Positions 34,924-43,795 of a stretch of DNA of 64,000 nt are shown one piece after another. The translations under genes and the position numbers were made by a program. The notes beneath the pieces are model-generated. The model did not search any database and was not told the DNA's origin. It saw only the letters and a list, made by a program, of their open reading frames with translations. The stretch is from Pyrinomonadaceae bacterium. GTDB lineage: Bacteria > Acidobacteriota > Blastocatellia > Pyrinomonadales > Pyrinomonadaceae. Each line of letters starts with the position of its first letter. Positions within the stretch are counted from its first letter, which is position 1. Location: assembly GCA_030841085.1 (NCBI GenBank), contig JAVEDP010000041.1, forward strand, positions 1-64,000, read 5' to 3'.

Positions 34924-36000
34924 TTACTTTTTGTCGCCGGTAGCAGCCTTAGCAACTGGCGCCGGCTCAGGCTTTTCCTCGCGCACCGGCAGACCGAGTT
35001 TCACCTTCACTTCTCTTTCAATGCGCTTGAGCAGGTCAGGATTTTCTTTCAATGACACTTTTGAGTTTTCGCGTCCTTGTCCCAAGCGGTCGCCTTTGTA
35101 GGAAAACCACGCGCCGCTTTTATCGACGACATTTTGCGCGACTGCCAAATCCAGAACATCGCCTTCACGCGAGATGCCCTCGCCGTACATGATGTCAAAC
35201 TCGCATTCGCGGAACGGCGGCGCCACTTTATTCTTCGCGACTTTGACTTTGGTGCGGTTGCCCACCACCCGGTCTCCGTCCTTGATGGCGCCGATGCGCC
35301 GGATGTCGAGCCGCATGGAAGAATAAAACTTCAACGCGCGGCCGCCAGTCGTAGTTTCGGGACTGCCAAACATCACACCAATCTTTTCGCGAATCTGATT
35401 GATGAAGATGAAGCACGTATTCGACTGCGCCACAATCGCTGTCAATTTGCGCAACGCCTGGGACATCAGGCGCGCCTGCAAGCCGGGCAACGAATCGCCC
35501 ATTTCACCATCGAGTTCTGCACGAGGAACCAGCGCGGCGACCGAGTCGACGACAATCACGTCGATTCCGTTTGAGCGCACCAGCGCTTCGGCAATTTCCA
35601 GGGCCTGCTCGCCGGAATCCGGCTGAGAAATCAGCAACTGGTCGATATCGACGCCGAGTTTACCGGCGTAATCGGAATCCATTGCGTGTTCGGCATCAAT
35701 GTAAGCAGCCACGCCGCCCGCTTTTTGCGCTTCGGCCACGATGTGCAGGGCCAGAGTCGTTTTGCCGGAACTCTCAGGGCCATAGATTTCAATAATGCGT
35801 CCACGCGGCACGCCACCGATTCCCACCGCTACGTCCAGACTTAGCGAAGTGGTTGAGATGGCGGGTATGTCTGAGACCTCACGCTCGCCCATGCGCATGA
35901 TTGATCCCTTGCCAAATCTTTTTTCAATACTTGCTAGAGCCGCTTCGACTGCCTTACCGCGGTCTGCGCTTATTCGATCTTCAGATGCCATGGCACTCAT
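34924..36000 (-). CDS. recA: Recombinase RecA
   Basis: DNA-dependent ATPase that promotes strand exchange and LexA cleavage in the SOS response. The 358-residue protein has Walker A at 74-81 (GPESSGKT), [18 protein letters not shown], the [12 protein letters not shown] Walker B region and the DNA-binding loop 2 region [18 protein letters not shown]. The C-terminal tail is Lys/Pro/Glu-rich. Two in-frame ATG codons (36000 and 35991) are possible starts; the first has GGAAG about 8 bases upstream. I could not recognise a LexA site upstream. A terminator follows. Confidence 0.98.
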   Translation of the reverse strand: MSAMASEDRISADRGKAVEAALASIEKRFGKGSIMRMGEREVSDIPAISTTSLSLDVAVGIGGVPRGRIIEIYGPESSGKTTLALHIVAEAQKAGGVAAYIDAEHAMDSDYAGKLGVDIDQLLISQPDSGEQALEIAEALVRSNGIDVIVVDSVAALVPRAELDGEMGDSLPGLQARLMSQALRKLTAIVAQSNTCFIFINQIREKIGVMFGSPETTTGGRALKFYSSMRLDIRRIGAIKDGDRVVGNRTKVKVAKNKVAPPFRECEFDIMYGEGISREGDVLDLAVAQNVVDKSGAWFSYKGDRLGQGRENSKVSLKENPDLLKRIEREVKVKLGLPVREEKPEPAPVAKAATGDKK

Positions 36001-36123
36001 CTCTTTCTTCCGCTCCTTTTCTCAACGCTGCTGCTGACCAGCTTGGCGCCGAGCATAACACATCGGACGCGAGAATGGAACAGTGTTTCATGCTTGCAAC
36101 AAACTATTTTTTTTGAGCTTAGT

Positions 36124-36453
36124 TCAACGTTCGACTAGTTCTGAAACCGGGCGGCCGGTGCGCCGTTCAACCTGTTGGCTGAGCGAGGGCATCTCGCCGT
36201 CAGCTTCGTCCTGCGAAATGCGTTCGACGCGCCACATGGGAAAGAACAGATCGCCCAAACCGATAAAGGGCTCGTCATGGGCGACGGCGTGTACCCAACT
36301 ATCAAAAGCGTTCAAGTCGAGGCCGCGCAAGAATACTCCGGCCTGAGTAATCTCTTCGAGCCTGCCCCAACATTTTTCGCGCGGCGAATGCAGCACAAGT
36401 ATAACTGCACTTCCCGGCTGAACGCCCGCACCGCCAGAATTGTCCGTTTTCAT
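36124..36453 (-). CDS. Small conserved-looking protein of unknown function
   Basis: A 109-residue soluble protein without a signal peptide. The first part is beta-rich (SAVILVLHSPREKCWGRLEEI, then AGVFLRGLDLNAFDSWVHAV). Next come a hydrophobic and aromatic stretch (FIGLGDLFFPMWRVERI) and an acidic tail ending RTGRPVSELVER. The composition looks like a genuine folded protein. I do not recognise its family. It lies on the same strand as recA and the ankyrin protein, with separate intergenic gaps. Confidence 0.65.
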   Translation of the reverse strand: MKTDNSGGAGVQPGSAVILVLHSPREKCWGRLEEITQAGVFLRGLDLNAFDSWVHAVAHDEPFIGLGDLFFPMWRVERISQDEADGEMPSLSQQVERRTGRPVSELVER

Positions 36454-36506
36454 ATCAATGCCAGAAATTTTGCAACGCCGGCTACTACCGCTTCACTGCC
36501 GCCAAA

Positions 36507-37346
36507 TCATTTGTGTTTCTTAGAGGCGTCGTTTAGAAGTTGGACCATCTCATCCCGATTGTTCTTAGCTGCCCAGGCCGCAGCGGTCAGTCCATCTTCG
36601 TCTTTAAGGTTTGGATCGGCGCCGTTTTCCAAGAGAAGTCGGGCGACGTCCTCATGGTCGTAGATAGCGGCCCACATCAAAGGCGTCCCGCCGACTTTGT
36701 TTTTGACGTTTGGATTAGCGCCTTTTGCGAGCAGCATTTCTGTGATCCTGGCATTTCCACGCTGTGCCGCCCCATGCAAAGCTGTATCCCCGCCGGAATC
36801 CTGCAAGTCGAGCTTTGCACCTCGCTCAAGCAATTGAGGTACGACATTTTCGCGTTCGCGCCAGACATAAAGCATCAAGGCCGTGACACCGTTTCCGCCC
36901 TGTGCATTCAAATCCAACTCTGGCCTGGCGAGGAGCAAATCGGCGACTGCGTCCTGTTTGTGTTCGAGCGCTCGCATAATCGCTGTATGGCCGGGTTCAT
37001 CTTTTCGATTAACGTCTGCGCCTGCTTTGAGAAGCGTATCGACGATAGTTGCATCGCCGCGAGCAGCAGCGGAAATCAGCGCCGTTGCGCCGCTATCCGG
37101 CTCTTTCGCATTTGGATCTATGCCTGCGGCAAGGAACGCATTAACGGCCAGCAGGTCGCTCGCCTTTGCGGCGGACAGAAACGACTCTTCATCGTAGTTG
37201 TAGCCGCGCAACTTCAGGAGCTGCTTAGCGGCTTCGGGCGTAGGCTTCGTGGGTTCAGAGTCAGCGCACGCATATAAGTTGAAGAGAATGAGAAGAGCGA
37301 GGATCGTCGCCGCCAATTTTTTTCTGTTGAAAGCAATGCTGGTCAT
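36507..37346 (-). CDS. Ankyrin-repeat lipoprotein
   Basis: A 279-residue exported protein. A type II signal peptide ends in the lipobox LYAC with Cys27, so it is likely lipid-anchored. The mature part contains about six ankyrin repeats (GATALISAAARGDATIVDTL, GHTAIMRALEHKQDAVADLL, GDTALHGAAQRGNARITEML, GTPLMWAAIYDHEDVARLLL). Ankyrin repeats mediate protein binding. The ATG at 37346 lies 5 bp after the stop of the cyclophilin gene, so the two form an operon. The partner is unknown. Confidence 0.9.
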   Translation of the reverse strand: MTSIAFNRKKLAATILALLILFNLYACADSEPTKPTPEAAKQLLKLRGYNYDEESFLSAAKASDLLAVNAFLAAGIDPNAKEPDSGATALISAAARGDATIVDTLLKAGADVNRKDEPGHTAIMRALEHKQDAVADLLLARPELDLNAQGGNGVTALMLYVWRERENVVPQLLERGAKLDLQDSGGDTALHGAAQRGNARITEMLLAKGANPNVKNKVGGTPLMWAAIYDHEDVARLLLENGADPNLKDEDGLTAAAWAAKNNRDEMVQLLNDASKKHK

Positions 37347-37351
37347 TTTTT

Positions 37352-38035
37352 CTAGAGACAAGGCGCAACGGTTGCTTTGGTAATGTGCACCGGCTTTGAG
37401 GGCTTCTCGCCTTCCGTTGGCGCGTGATTTATGGCGTCAACGACTTCCATACCGCTGGTCACCCTGCCGAACGCGGAAAACTTTCCGTCAAGATTCGAGC
37501 CGTTGCCGACGAGTATGAAAAAATTGGTGGTGGCGCTGTTTGGTTCGTTAGGCCGGGCCATCGACACAATGCCGCGCACGTGCTTAATAAGGCTGGGTTC
37601 GTCCGGAAGTTTGTGAGTCATCCTTTTCATCAACTCAATTCCCCACTTCTCGCTGGTCGATAGATTGCCTCCCTGAATAACGAAATCTTTAACGACGCGA
37701 CTGAAGGTGGTCGTATCGAACGCGCCAGTAGCTGATAAGTTGAGAAAGTTGCGAACATTTTCCGGCGCGGAATCGGGCAGCATTTCGATCGCGATGTTGC
37801 CGGCTTCAGTTTCAAGCGTAACGCATTGTTGGGCCATCTTTTCTACCGACGCGCTGTCGAATGGTTCGGGTTTCGTTGCGATCTCTTCGGCGGGTCTGGC
37901 GTTTTTCTTCGGCGGATCGGTACCTGACTCCGAATTCTTTGGTTCCTGCGCATTCAAAGACATTGCGAACGCCAGCACAGATATGACGATGTACAGAACG
38001 TCGCGCAGCGAATTTATGGACCCTTTATCTTTCAT
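37352..38035 (-). CDS. Exported peptidyl-prolyl cis-trans isomerase, cyclophilin type
   Basis: A 227-residue protein. An N-terminal hydrophobic segment (VLYIVISVLAFAMSLNAQE) indicates export, followed by a charged linker. The cyclophilin domain covers residues 70-225, with NFLNLSATGAFDTTTFSRVV, KDFVIQGGNLS, IVSMARPNEPNSATTNFFIL and SNLDGKFSAFGRVTSGMEVV. The usual catalytic Arg position is occupied in FSRVV. It probably assists folding of periplasmic proteins and is followed at once by an ankyrin lipoprotein gene. Confidence 0.92.
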   Translation of the reverse strand: MKDKGSINSLRDVLYIVISVLAFAMSLNAQEPKNSESGTDPPKKNARPAEEIATKPEPFDSASVEKMAQQCVTLETEAGNIAIEMLPDSAPENVRNFLNLSATGAFDTTTFSRVVKDFVIQGGNLSTSEKWGIELMKRMTHKLPDEPSLIKHVRGIVSMARPNEPNSATTNFFILVGNGSNLDGKFSAFGRVTSGMEVVDAINHAPTEGEKPSKPVHITKATVAPCL

Positions 38036-38061
38036 CGCACGTTAATGCTAGAGCGCTGTAG

Positions 38062-38184
38062 GCGCGAAATGTTTATAGACACCACCGCTACCCTTTCGAT
38101 CTCTTTCGCGAGAGCGAAACTGAAACAGTTTCGCTCTCGCGAAAAGGCTGTTAACGAAATTGTTTTCTATAAACATCTCGCTCC
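38062..38184. repeat. Nested inverted repeat (family P)
   Basis: The inner stem CTTTCGCGAGAGCGAAACTG (38103 on) has its complement ending at 38146. The outer arms are GCGAAATGTTTATAGA and TCTATAAACATCTCGC. It resembles the element at 19952 in its outer bases. Confidence 0.7.
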
Positions 38185-38274
38185 TATGGAGCGAAAACCG
38201 GTGTCTTGATGTGGATCATCACGGATATTATTAAAACCGAAATATCATCCCAAGGACGTTGCTCCAGCGGAATC

Positions 38275-39078
38275 TCAAATAAACTTGGCCGCCGACAACC
38301 ATTGCCCGCCGTCGACGACCAGAATCTCACCATTAATAAAACTCCCCGCGTCTGAACAAAGAAAAACTGCGGCACGCTCGATGTCGGCGATGCGCCCGAA
38401 ACGGCCGAGAGGAATGTTTTTCTTCAGTTTCTCTTTAACGGGTTCGGGCACCAGACGCTTCATGCCTTCAGTATCTTCAATTGGACCAGGCGCGATCGCG
38501 TTGACTCGAATGCCGTAACGTCCCCACTCAACCGCAAGGTTGCGCGTCAACGCGTCGACCCCGGCTTTGGCCGCGGAAACATGCAGCTGCATCGGCGTGC
38601 CGAGATAATGAAGGGTGGCGCTGATATTAAGAATCTGGCCGTTGTGCTGCTTCAGTTGCGCAAAAGCAGCGCGACAGACATTGAACGTGCCTTTCAAGTC
38701 GATGTCCACGACAGTGCCAAAACCATTTGGCGATAGCTCTTCGGCTTTGCAAAGAAAGTTTCCGGCGGCGCCATTAATAACAATGTCGATCTTGCCAAAA
38801 CGTTCGATGGCTGCTGCTATCGCCTTTTCCACTTCTTCCGGATTCCGCACGTCGGCGGTAACAGCAAACGCTTCGCCAACGTCGGCGTCTTGAGCGTGGG
38901 CGTCGTTGATAATTTTTGTCGCAGCTTCGAGGTGGTCCATGCTGCGACTGACCAACGCCACATTCGCGCCCGCTTCAGCAAGCGCACGCGCAACGCCGCC
39001 GGTGATGCCGGTGCCGCCGCCGGTAACAAACGCGACGCGATCTTTCAGAATTCCATCAACAAAGATTTTTTGGCTCAT
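38275..39078 (-). CDS. SDR-family oxidoreductase, 2,4-dienoyl-CoA-reductase-like
   Basis: A 267-residue Rossmann-fold NADP(H)-type oxidoreductase. The cofactor loop is FVTGGGTGITGGVARALAE. NGAAGNFL is the variant of the SDR NAG motif typical of 2,4-dienoyl-CoA reductases. The active-site segment reads ISATLHYLGTPMQLHVSAAK, so the usual YxxxK tyrosine is replaced, as in peroxisomal and mitochondrial dienoyl-CoA reductases; Lys is kept. It probably works in degradation of unsaturated fatty acids. The ATG at 39078 (MSQKIFVDGILKDR) is chosen. Confidence 0.85.
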   Translation of the reverse strand: MSQKIFVDGILKDRVAFVTGGGTGITGGVARALAEAGANVALVSRSMDHLEAATKIINDAHAQDADVGEAFAVTADVRNPEEVEKAIAAAIERFGKIDIVINGAAGNFLCKAEELSPNGFGTVVDIDLKGTFNVCRAAFAQLKQHNGQILNISATLHYLGTPMQLHVSAAKAGVDALTRNLAVEWGRYGIRVNAIAPGPIEDTEGMKRLVPEPVKEKLKKNIPLGRFGRIADIERAAVFLCSDAGSFINGEILVVDGGQWLSAAKFI

Positions 39079-39103
39079 GTCTGTAGGCTTTGTCCTCAAT
39101 AAG

Positions 39104-39192
39104 TGGCATAGACTTTAGTCTGTGCTCGATCGAGTAGCACAAACATTCAGTCTCTGTGCTTGTTACGGATAACACCGACTGAAGTCTGTGCT
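39104..39192. repeat. Inverted repeat (family O)
   Basis: GTGGCATAGACTTTAGTCTG opposes GACTGAAGTCTGTGCTAC, with inner repeats of AGTCTGTGCT and AGTAGCACAAACATTCAGTC. It fills the gap between the SDR gene and the PEP-synthase-like gene. Confidence 0.65.
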
Positions 39193-39193
39193 A

Positions 39194-41104
39194 CTACCCA
39201 CCGGCGATGTACGGCCGCGATTGAACAATATAAATCTGACCTTTCATGTACGCCCACTCGATGTCCTGATCTCGGCTGCCAAAGATACGCTTGATGGCCG
39301 TTGCTGCCGTCACCAAACGGCGAACCACAGTGTCAGTCAAAACAACGCGCTCGCCGGTGATGGCAATTTCTTTCACGCCGCCCCTCTCGTCAAACGTCAG
39401 CAAACTGTCTTCATCCGAGCGCGTCAAAACCTGAATGGCGTTCGCACGCGGCTGGTAGATAATTTGCTCGGCGACCTTTTTCCCCTCGACCACTTTGATC
39501 CCCAGGCCACGTTTGGCGCTGATATAGATTGCGCCCTTGTTTTCGTTATTGTAGGGATCGGTCGTAATCATCACGCCCGAACTTTCCGAGTTAATGCCTT
39601 CCTGAATCAGCACAGCCATAAAAATCTTCGAGTGGTCCACCGCCATGCGTTCGCGCGCTTCGTAAGCTTCAAAATTCCAAAGCGACGCCCACACAGTTTT
39701 GATTGCGTCGATCAGTTCCTGCTCACCCCTGACATTCGGCACCGTTGTATACAAACCCGCGCCGCTAAAATTCGGCAGGTCTTCCGAGTTGGAAGAACTG
39801 CGAACGAATAACCCTTTGCCGGCAAATTCCAGTTGCGCGCGCCGCATAATCTGCGCTCGCAGTTTCTCGTCGAACGTGCCTTGCTCGACGCGCTGACGGA
39901 GTTCCGTCAAACGCGCCCGCCGGTAAGCCGGATCGTGAACGAACTTCTGATCGTTCAGCAGCGCGTAAATCGCATCGTCCAGTTTGTTCGCCTTAAGAAA
40001 CTGATCGTAGTAATAAAAAGGAACGCTAAAGCCGTTCGGAACTGTAATGCCAGGCAGACGAGCGTTCATCAACTCGCCGAGGTTCGCCGATTTTCCGCCA
40101 AACGCGATACTGGAACTGGCGCGTTGCTGACTGAGTCCAAGCAAGCGCGTCTCAGAAAGATCAAACCTGGGTTTCACGACGTCGAGCCGCTGGGCCAGTC
40201 GCTTTTGATACTCGCGTAATTGATTGATGTCAGCACGCTTGATCGAATAGTTGTCACGGCGCGTCTCGAAGGTCACCCACCAACCGTCATACTGCTTCAA
40301 CTGCGTCGTCGCATTCTTGATGTAGGCGTTGGGGATGCCCCACCCTTTTGCGAGCAGGTTAATGTGCGACAAAGGCGTCGATGGCTTCGACGTGATCACC
40401 CCCGCGACTGGCGGCAATTGAATAGGCACTTCGTCGAGCACCAGTATTTCGTTAAAGCCTATCTCGATGTGCTCGTCGAGCTTGGGAATTACATGAATGC
40501 GACCGAGTCCCGTCGCAAGATTGAGCGCCTGGTATTCCTGCTCTCTGGCGATCTCGCTTTGCAAAACGCGTTGCACGCCGGCAAGCGCCCGCGATGCCTC
40601 GTCCTGCCGGTTGGAATTAGGTTTGTAGGCAACGGGAACGAAAAAAGTTCGGTTGATCACCTCGGCGGCAAGCTTGATCTGATCGGCGGAAATCAAATCT
40701 CCTTCCCAGAATTCAAAGGTCCAACGCTTGATGGGTGTTTGATAGGCGATGGTGCCAAGAATGAAGCGGCGGTTTGGTTTCAGATAATTGTTTTCAAAAA
40801 ACTCGCGGCCGCGCTCGAGGGACAAATAGGTTCCATTCACGAAATCCTTGTGAAAGGCATAGCGTTTCGTGTCGACGTAGTAAATTTTGTTCGCGTCCTT
40901 ACGATCGATGACGAACAGCACGTGCGGCAGTGCGTACGGTGTATTGGCGTCGTAGGTTACAGCAAGCGAATCAAACTCCGTCTGCGATTTCACCGCGCCA
41001 AGCGAGCGAGACGAAGCCGTCTGCGCGATGAAGCGCTCTGCTGTTACTGCCGAAGTCAAGAACAAAATCAGGCAAGCAACGACTAAATGATTTCTCGAAA
41101 GCAT
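39194..41104 (-). CDS. Exported PEP/pyruvate-binding (PEP-synthase-like) protein with permuted domains
   Basis: A 636-residue protein starting MLSRNHLVVACLILFLTSAV, an apparent signal peptide. After a unique region of about 220 residues comes a PEP-utiliser swivelling domain with the phospho-His motif TPLSHINLLA (His247). Then follows the PPDK_N ATP-grasp domain (GGKSANLGEL near 338, FVRSSSNSEDLPNFSGAG near 434, and a terminal VQSRP). This order, His domain before ATP domain, is the reverse of PEP synthase and resembles glucan water dikinase. The PEP/pyruvate barrel is missing. How it could use ATP outside the cytoplasm is unclear. Confidence 0.82.
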   Translation of the reverse strand: MLSRNHLVVACLILFLTSAVTAERFIAQTASSRSLGAVKSQTEFDSLAVTYDANTPYALPHVLFVIDRKDANKIYYVDTKRYAFHKDFVNGTYLSLERGREFFENNYLKPNRRFILGTIAYQTPIKRWTFEFWEGDLISADQIKLAAEVINRTFFVPVAYKPNSNRQDEASRALAGVQRVLQSEIAREQEYQALNLATGLGRIHVIPKLDEHIEIGFNEILVLDEVPIQLPPVAGVITSKPSTPLSHINLLAKGWGIPNAYIKNATTQLKQYDGWWVTFETRRDNYSIKRADINQLREYQKRLAQRLDVVKPRFDLSETRLLGLSQQRASSSIAFGGKSANLGELMNARLPGITVPNGFSVPFYYYDQFLKANKLDDAIYALLNDQKFVHDPAYRRARLTELRQRVEQGTFDEKLRAQIMRRAQLEFAGKGLFVRSSSNSEDLPNFSGAGLYTTVPNVRGEQELIDAIKTVWASLWNFEAYEARERMAVDHSKIFMAVLIQEGINSESSGVMITTDPYNNENKGAIYISAKRGLGIKVVEGKKVAEQIIYQPRANAIQVLTRSDEDSLLTFDERGGVKEIAITGERVVLTDTVVRRLVTAATAIKRIFGSRDQDIEWAYMKGQIYIVQSRPYIAGG

Positions 41105-41141
41105 CCGATCAGTTCCCTTTTTACATCCGCAAGTTTCAAGC

Positions 41142-41209
41142 AGTTCAGAGTCCAACCTTCAGGTTGCTCTTTCGTGACAACAACAAGCTAAAGCTTGAAC
41201 TCTGAACTA
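41142..41209. repeat. Inverted repeat (family Q)
   Basis: GTTCAGAGTCCAACCTTCAG opposes AAGCTTGAACTCTGAAC, with inner AACCTTCAGGTT and AAGCTAAAGCTT palindromes. A partial relative is visible near 9980-10020, downstream of rpmE. Confidence 0.65.
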
Positions 41210-41231
41210 CCGGCCTCTGCCCAAACTCCGC

Positions 41232-42689
41232 TTAGGCCACAGTCTTTCCCGTGCGCACCAGCAATTCTAGCAAATCATCAATGTGGCGGCGCTCCGTCAG
41301 AAAACTGTTGATGTTGATGCGCAAGACTCGCCGGTTGTTGAGGACAGTTGTGTGAATCCACGCTTCACCGCTGCGCTCGATTTCCTGTTGCAGTTTTTGT
41401 TGCAGACGATCCTGTTCACCGCCCGGCACGCTTACGTATTCAAGCGGCAGAAAACGAAAGCAACAGACGGCTGTTTCGATGTCATTCATGCGGTTAAAGT
41501 CGCTCAACTCGTCGATGCGTCTGGCAAAGTATTCGGTAAGCGCGATCTGTTTCTCCATGGCGGCGGCGTAGCCTTGCCTACCCATGAACTTTAGCGCCAT
41601 CCACAATTTCAGCGAGTTGAAGCGGCGCGTGCCCATTTGTCCATAACGAAAAAAATCAAATTCGACGTCTGCGCCACCGCGATCTTCATTCAAGTACTCG
41701 GGTGTGATATCACACGCGTCGCGCAAAATTCGACCACCATCGCGCACTAGTACCGCGCCGCAGGCAAATGGCACAAACATCCACTTGTGCGGATCGAAGG
41801 TTATCGAATCCGCGAGCGCGATGCCGTTTAGTTTTTCGCGATGCCGCGACGAGAAAGCGAGCGCGCCTCCATAAGCCGCATCGACGTGATACCAGCACTT
41901 ATTTTCGACGGCGATTTGTGCCAGTTCTGCCAGCGGATCGATTACGCCCGTGGAGGTTGCTCCGGCCAGACCAATGATGCAACAAGGAATAGCGCCGGCC
42001 TTCCGATCCTCGTCGAGCTGTTTTCGCAGGGCGTCGGTTTGAATGTGGAAATCGGGTCCGGTGGGAATCTTTCGCAGGCTGGCGCGGCCGAGACCGAGGA
42101 TGTCCACGCTTCTTTCAATTGAAAAGTGAACCTGGTCGGAAGCGTAAACAGTTAAGTCGCCGGACGCCGATCTCAAACCAGTCTGTACTGCAGTTTGATG
42201 AACGCGATCGCGCGCGCACTTGAGTGCAATCAGGTTCGCTTCCGTTCCGCCGCTGGCGAGGGTGCCAAAACTTTCCGGGCCATAACCAACCAATTCACAC
42301 AACCAGCGCAACACGCGCGCTTCGATCATTGCCGAGGTTGGTCCATTGCGCCAGGCGCCTGCGTTCTGGTTGAGCACCGACGTCAAGGCATCGGCCCAAA
42401 CGCCAATCGGCAATGGGGTGGGGTTAAACTGGCCGAAGTAGCGTGGGCTTGGGACCTGCATCGCATGGACCAATACTTCGTCAGTGAAGCGCGCCAGAAT
42501 TTCTTCGGCGGCAATGCCCTGCTCTGGAAAAGGCTCATCAAAGATTTTGAGCAAGTCCTGTGGGGTTGCTGAGGAGGTAACTTTTCTCGAGTCGAGCGTG
42601 GCTGCATAATCGGAGATGATCTTTGTAACTGCGCGTCCCAGTTGTTCGTGCTGAGTGGCCAGGTCATCGGTCGGAAGCGTTTTGGTCAT
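41232..42689 (-). CDS. Pyridoxal-phosphate-dependent group II decarboxylase
   Basis: A 485-residue enzyme of the aromatic-L-amino-acid/glutamate decarboxylase family. The PLP lysine lies in DSITFDPHKWMFVPFACG. Other signatures are FGTLASGGTEANLIALKCAR, CIIGLAGATSTGVIDPLAEL and YHVDAAYGGALAF. It would release CO2 from an L-amino acid to make an amine; aromatic and acidic amino acids are the commonest substrates, and sequence alone does not decide. The ATG at 42689 is preferred to one eight codons upstream. It is monocistronic, flanked by repeat elements. Confidence 0.9.
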   Translation of the reverse strand: MTKTLPTDDLATQHEQLGRAVTKIISDYAATLDSRKVTSSATPQDLLKIFDEPFPEQGIAAEEILARFTDEVLVHAMQVPSPRYFGQFNPTPLPIGVWADALTSVLNQNAGAWRNGPTSAMIEARVLRWLCELVGYGPESFGTLASGGTEANLIALKCARDRVHQTAVQTGLRSASGDLTVYASDQVHFSIERSVDILGLGRASLRKIPTGPDFHIQTDALRKQLDEDRKAGAIPCCIIGLAGATSTGVIDPLAELAQIAVENKCWYHVDAAYGGALAFSSRHREKLNGIALADSITFDPHKWMFVPFACGAVLVRDGGRILRDACDITPEYLNEDRGGADVEFDFFRYGQMGTRRFNSLKLWMALKFMGRQGYAAAMEKQIALTEYFARRIDELSDFNRMNDIETAVCCFRFLPLEYVSVPGGEQDRLQQKLQQEIERSGEAWIHTTVLNNRRVLRININSFLTERRHIDDLLELLVRTGKTVA

Positions 42690-42722
42690 AATGAACTTTG
42701 GATTAAATAACAAACTTCTTCA

Positions 42723-42842
42723 CTGGGACCGCGGGCGTCCCGCCCGCCAGGTACGCTAGCGATATGCAAATGCCACGAGGTTATTATCGATCTTCCTTTC
42801 GCGCTTCGCGCTCATTGCGGGCGGGACGCCCGCGGTCCCAGT
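42723..42842. repeat. Inverted-repeat element, family J
   Basis: CTGGGACCGCGGGCGTCCCG on the left and CGGGACGCCCGCGGTCCCAG on the right are exact complements, extended by GCCCGCC/GGCGGGC. It lies between divergent genes, so it cannot be a terminator for either. Confidence 0.85.
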
Positions 42843-42920
42843 AAAGAGGTTACGCTCAACTTTAGACTAGAATCTCATGCGCAGTTGTAAAGACGCAAAG
42901 CGGACAAAGACCTTGTAACA

Positions 42921-43565
42921 ATGAACAAAGCAACGTCAATTGCTCAATTTAAAGAAAGCCTGGAAGCTGAGATGCCCTCTTACGGCGTGACGCTTTCCAG
43001 GGAATCTCTTGATGGCTTGGCAAAATATTTTGAACTGCTTTCCGCGTGGAATTTACGTCTGCATCTCGTCTCGTTCCATTCACCAAAGGAATTTGCAACC
43101 AGACATGTGCTGGAATCTTTGTTGCTGTTGAAATATTTGCCGCCGGGCGCGCGCGTTGCCGATGTTGGATCAGGTGGCGGGCTGCCAATTATTCCTTGTC
43201 TCATCGCGAAGTCTGATCTGCAAGCAGTGCTGGTGGAGAGTTCGAAAAAGAAAGCCGTGTTCCTGCGCGAAGTCTTGCGCGAAACTTCAACGAAAGAAAG
43301 GGTCCAGGTGTTTGCCGAACGATTTGAGAACCTGGCAACTCCGCAAGTTGATTTCGTCAGCTGCCGTGCGCTCGAACGTTTCGAGACGATGTTGCCGCCC
43401 CTAATAAAATGGGCGCCGCCGGCTGGCACGCTGCTACTTTTTGGCGGCGAGGAATTAGGCAAAGCAATCCAGGCCCTGGCCCTTTCGAGCGAACGAATTC
43501 TGATACCCAATTCCGCGAGACGCTTCCTTTTCATCGTCAACAGAGCCGGAAGGCCAACCCGGTAA
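42921..43565 (+). CDS. rsmG: 16S rRNA (guanine-527-N7)-methyltransferase
   Basis: Methylates N7 of G527 in 16S rRNA with S-adenosylmethionine. The 214-residue protein has the SAM-binding motif RVADVGSGGGLPIIPCLIAK, followed by AVLVESSKKKAVFLREVLRE. The family motif VDFVSCRALERFETMLPP is also present. It begins at the ATG at 42921 and stands alone; mnmG and parAB, frequent neighbours elsewhere, are absent. Confidence 0.93.
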   Translation: MNKATSIAQFKESLEAEMPSYGVTLSRESLDGLAKYFELLSAWNLRLHLVSFHSPKEFATRHVLESLLLLKYLPPGARVADVGSGGGLPIIPCLIAKSDLQAVLVESSKKKAVFLREVLRETSTKERVQVFAERFENLATPQVDFVSCRALERFETMLPPLIKWAPPAGTLLLFGGEELGKAIQALALSSERILIPNSARRFLFIVNRAGRPTR

Positions 43566-43577
43566 TTCCCGCTTGGG

Positions 43578-43605
43578 ATCAGGACAGACAAGAATGTCTG
43601 TCCTA
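43578..43605. repeat. Family B hairpin unit, single copy
   Basis: One palindromic unit, AGGACAGACAAGAATGTCTG plus TCC. It lies 13 bp after the rsmG stop and may serve as its transcript-end hairpin. Confidence 0.7.
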
Positions 43606-43795
43606 CTTCTGGAACCCCGCTGCCTTTGGTTATTTATACCGCCTAGAGAAACATTAAGTGCCGGCCGACATTTCGCAGCGAAGTGTCGTCTACAAAAACC
43701 GCCTGATAGTTGGCTAAACGCCCCGGCCAACTCATCGGGTTCGCGGCCCAGTGCGCGCCGCGACTTATTCTCCCTAAGTGCCAGCGAAAGCAAAT

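Noticed and set aside
36005-36110. Possible LexA (SOS) box upstream of recA
   Set aside because: Several GTTC-like words are present, but no arrangement matched an SOS box that I could defend for this phylum.
40220-41086. 288-residue plus-strand frame opposite the PEP-synthase-like gene
   Set aside because: The minus-strand frame has clear family motifs. The plus-strand translation has none and overlaps it completely.
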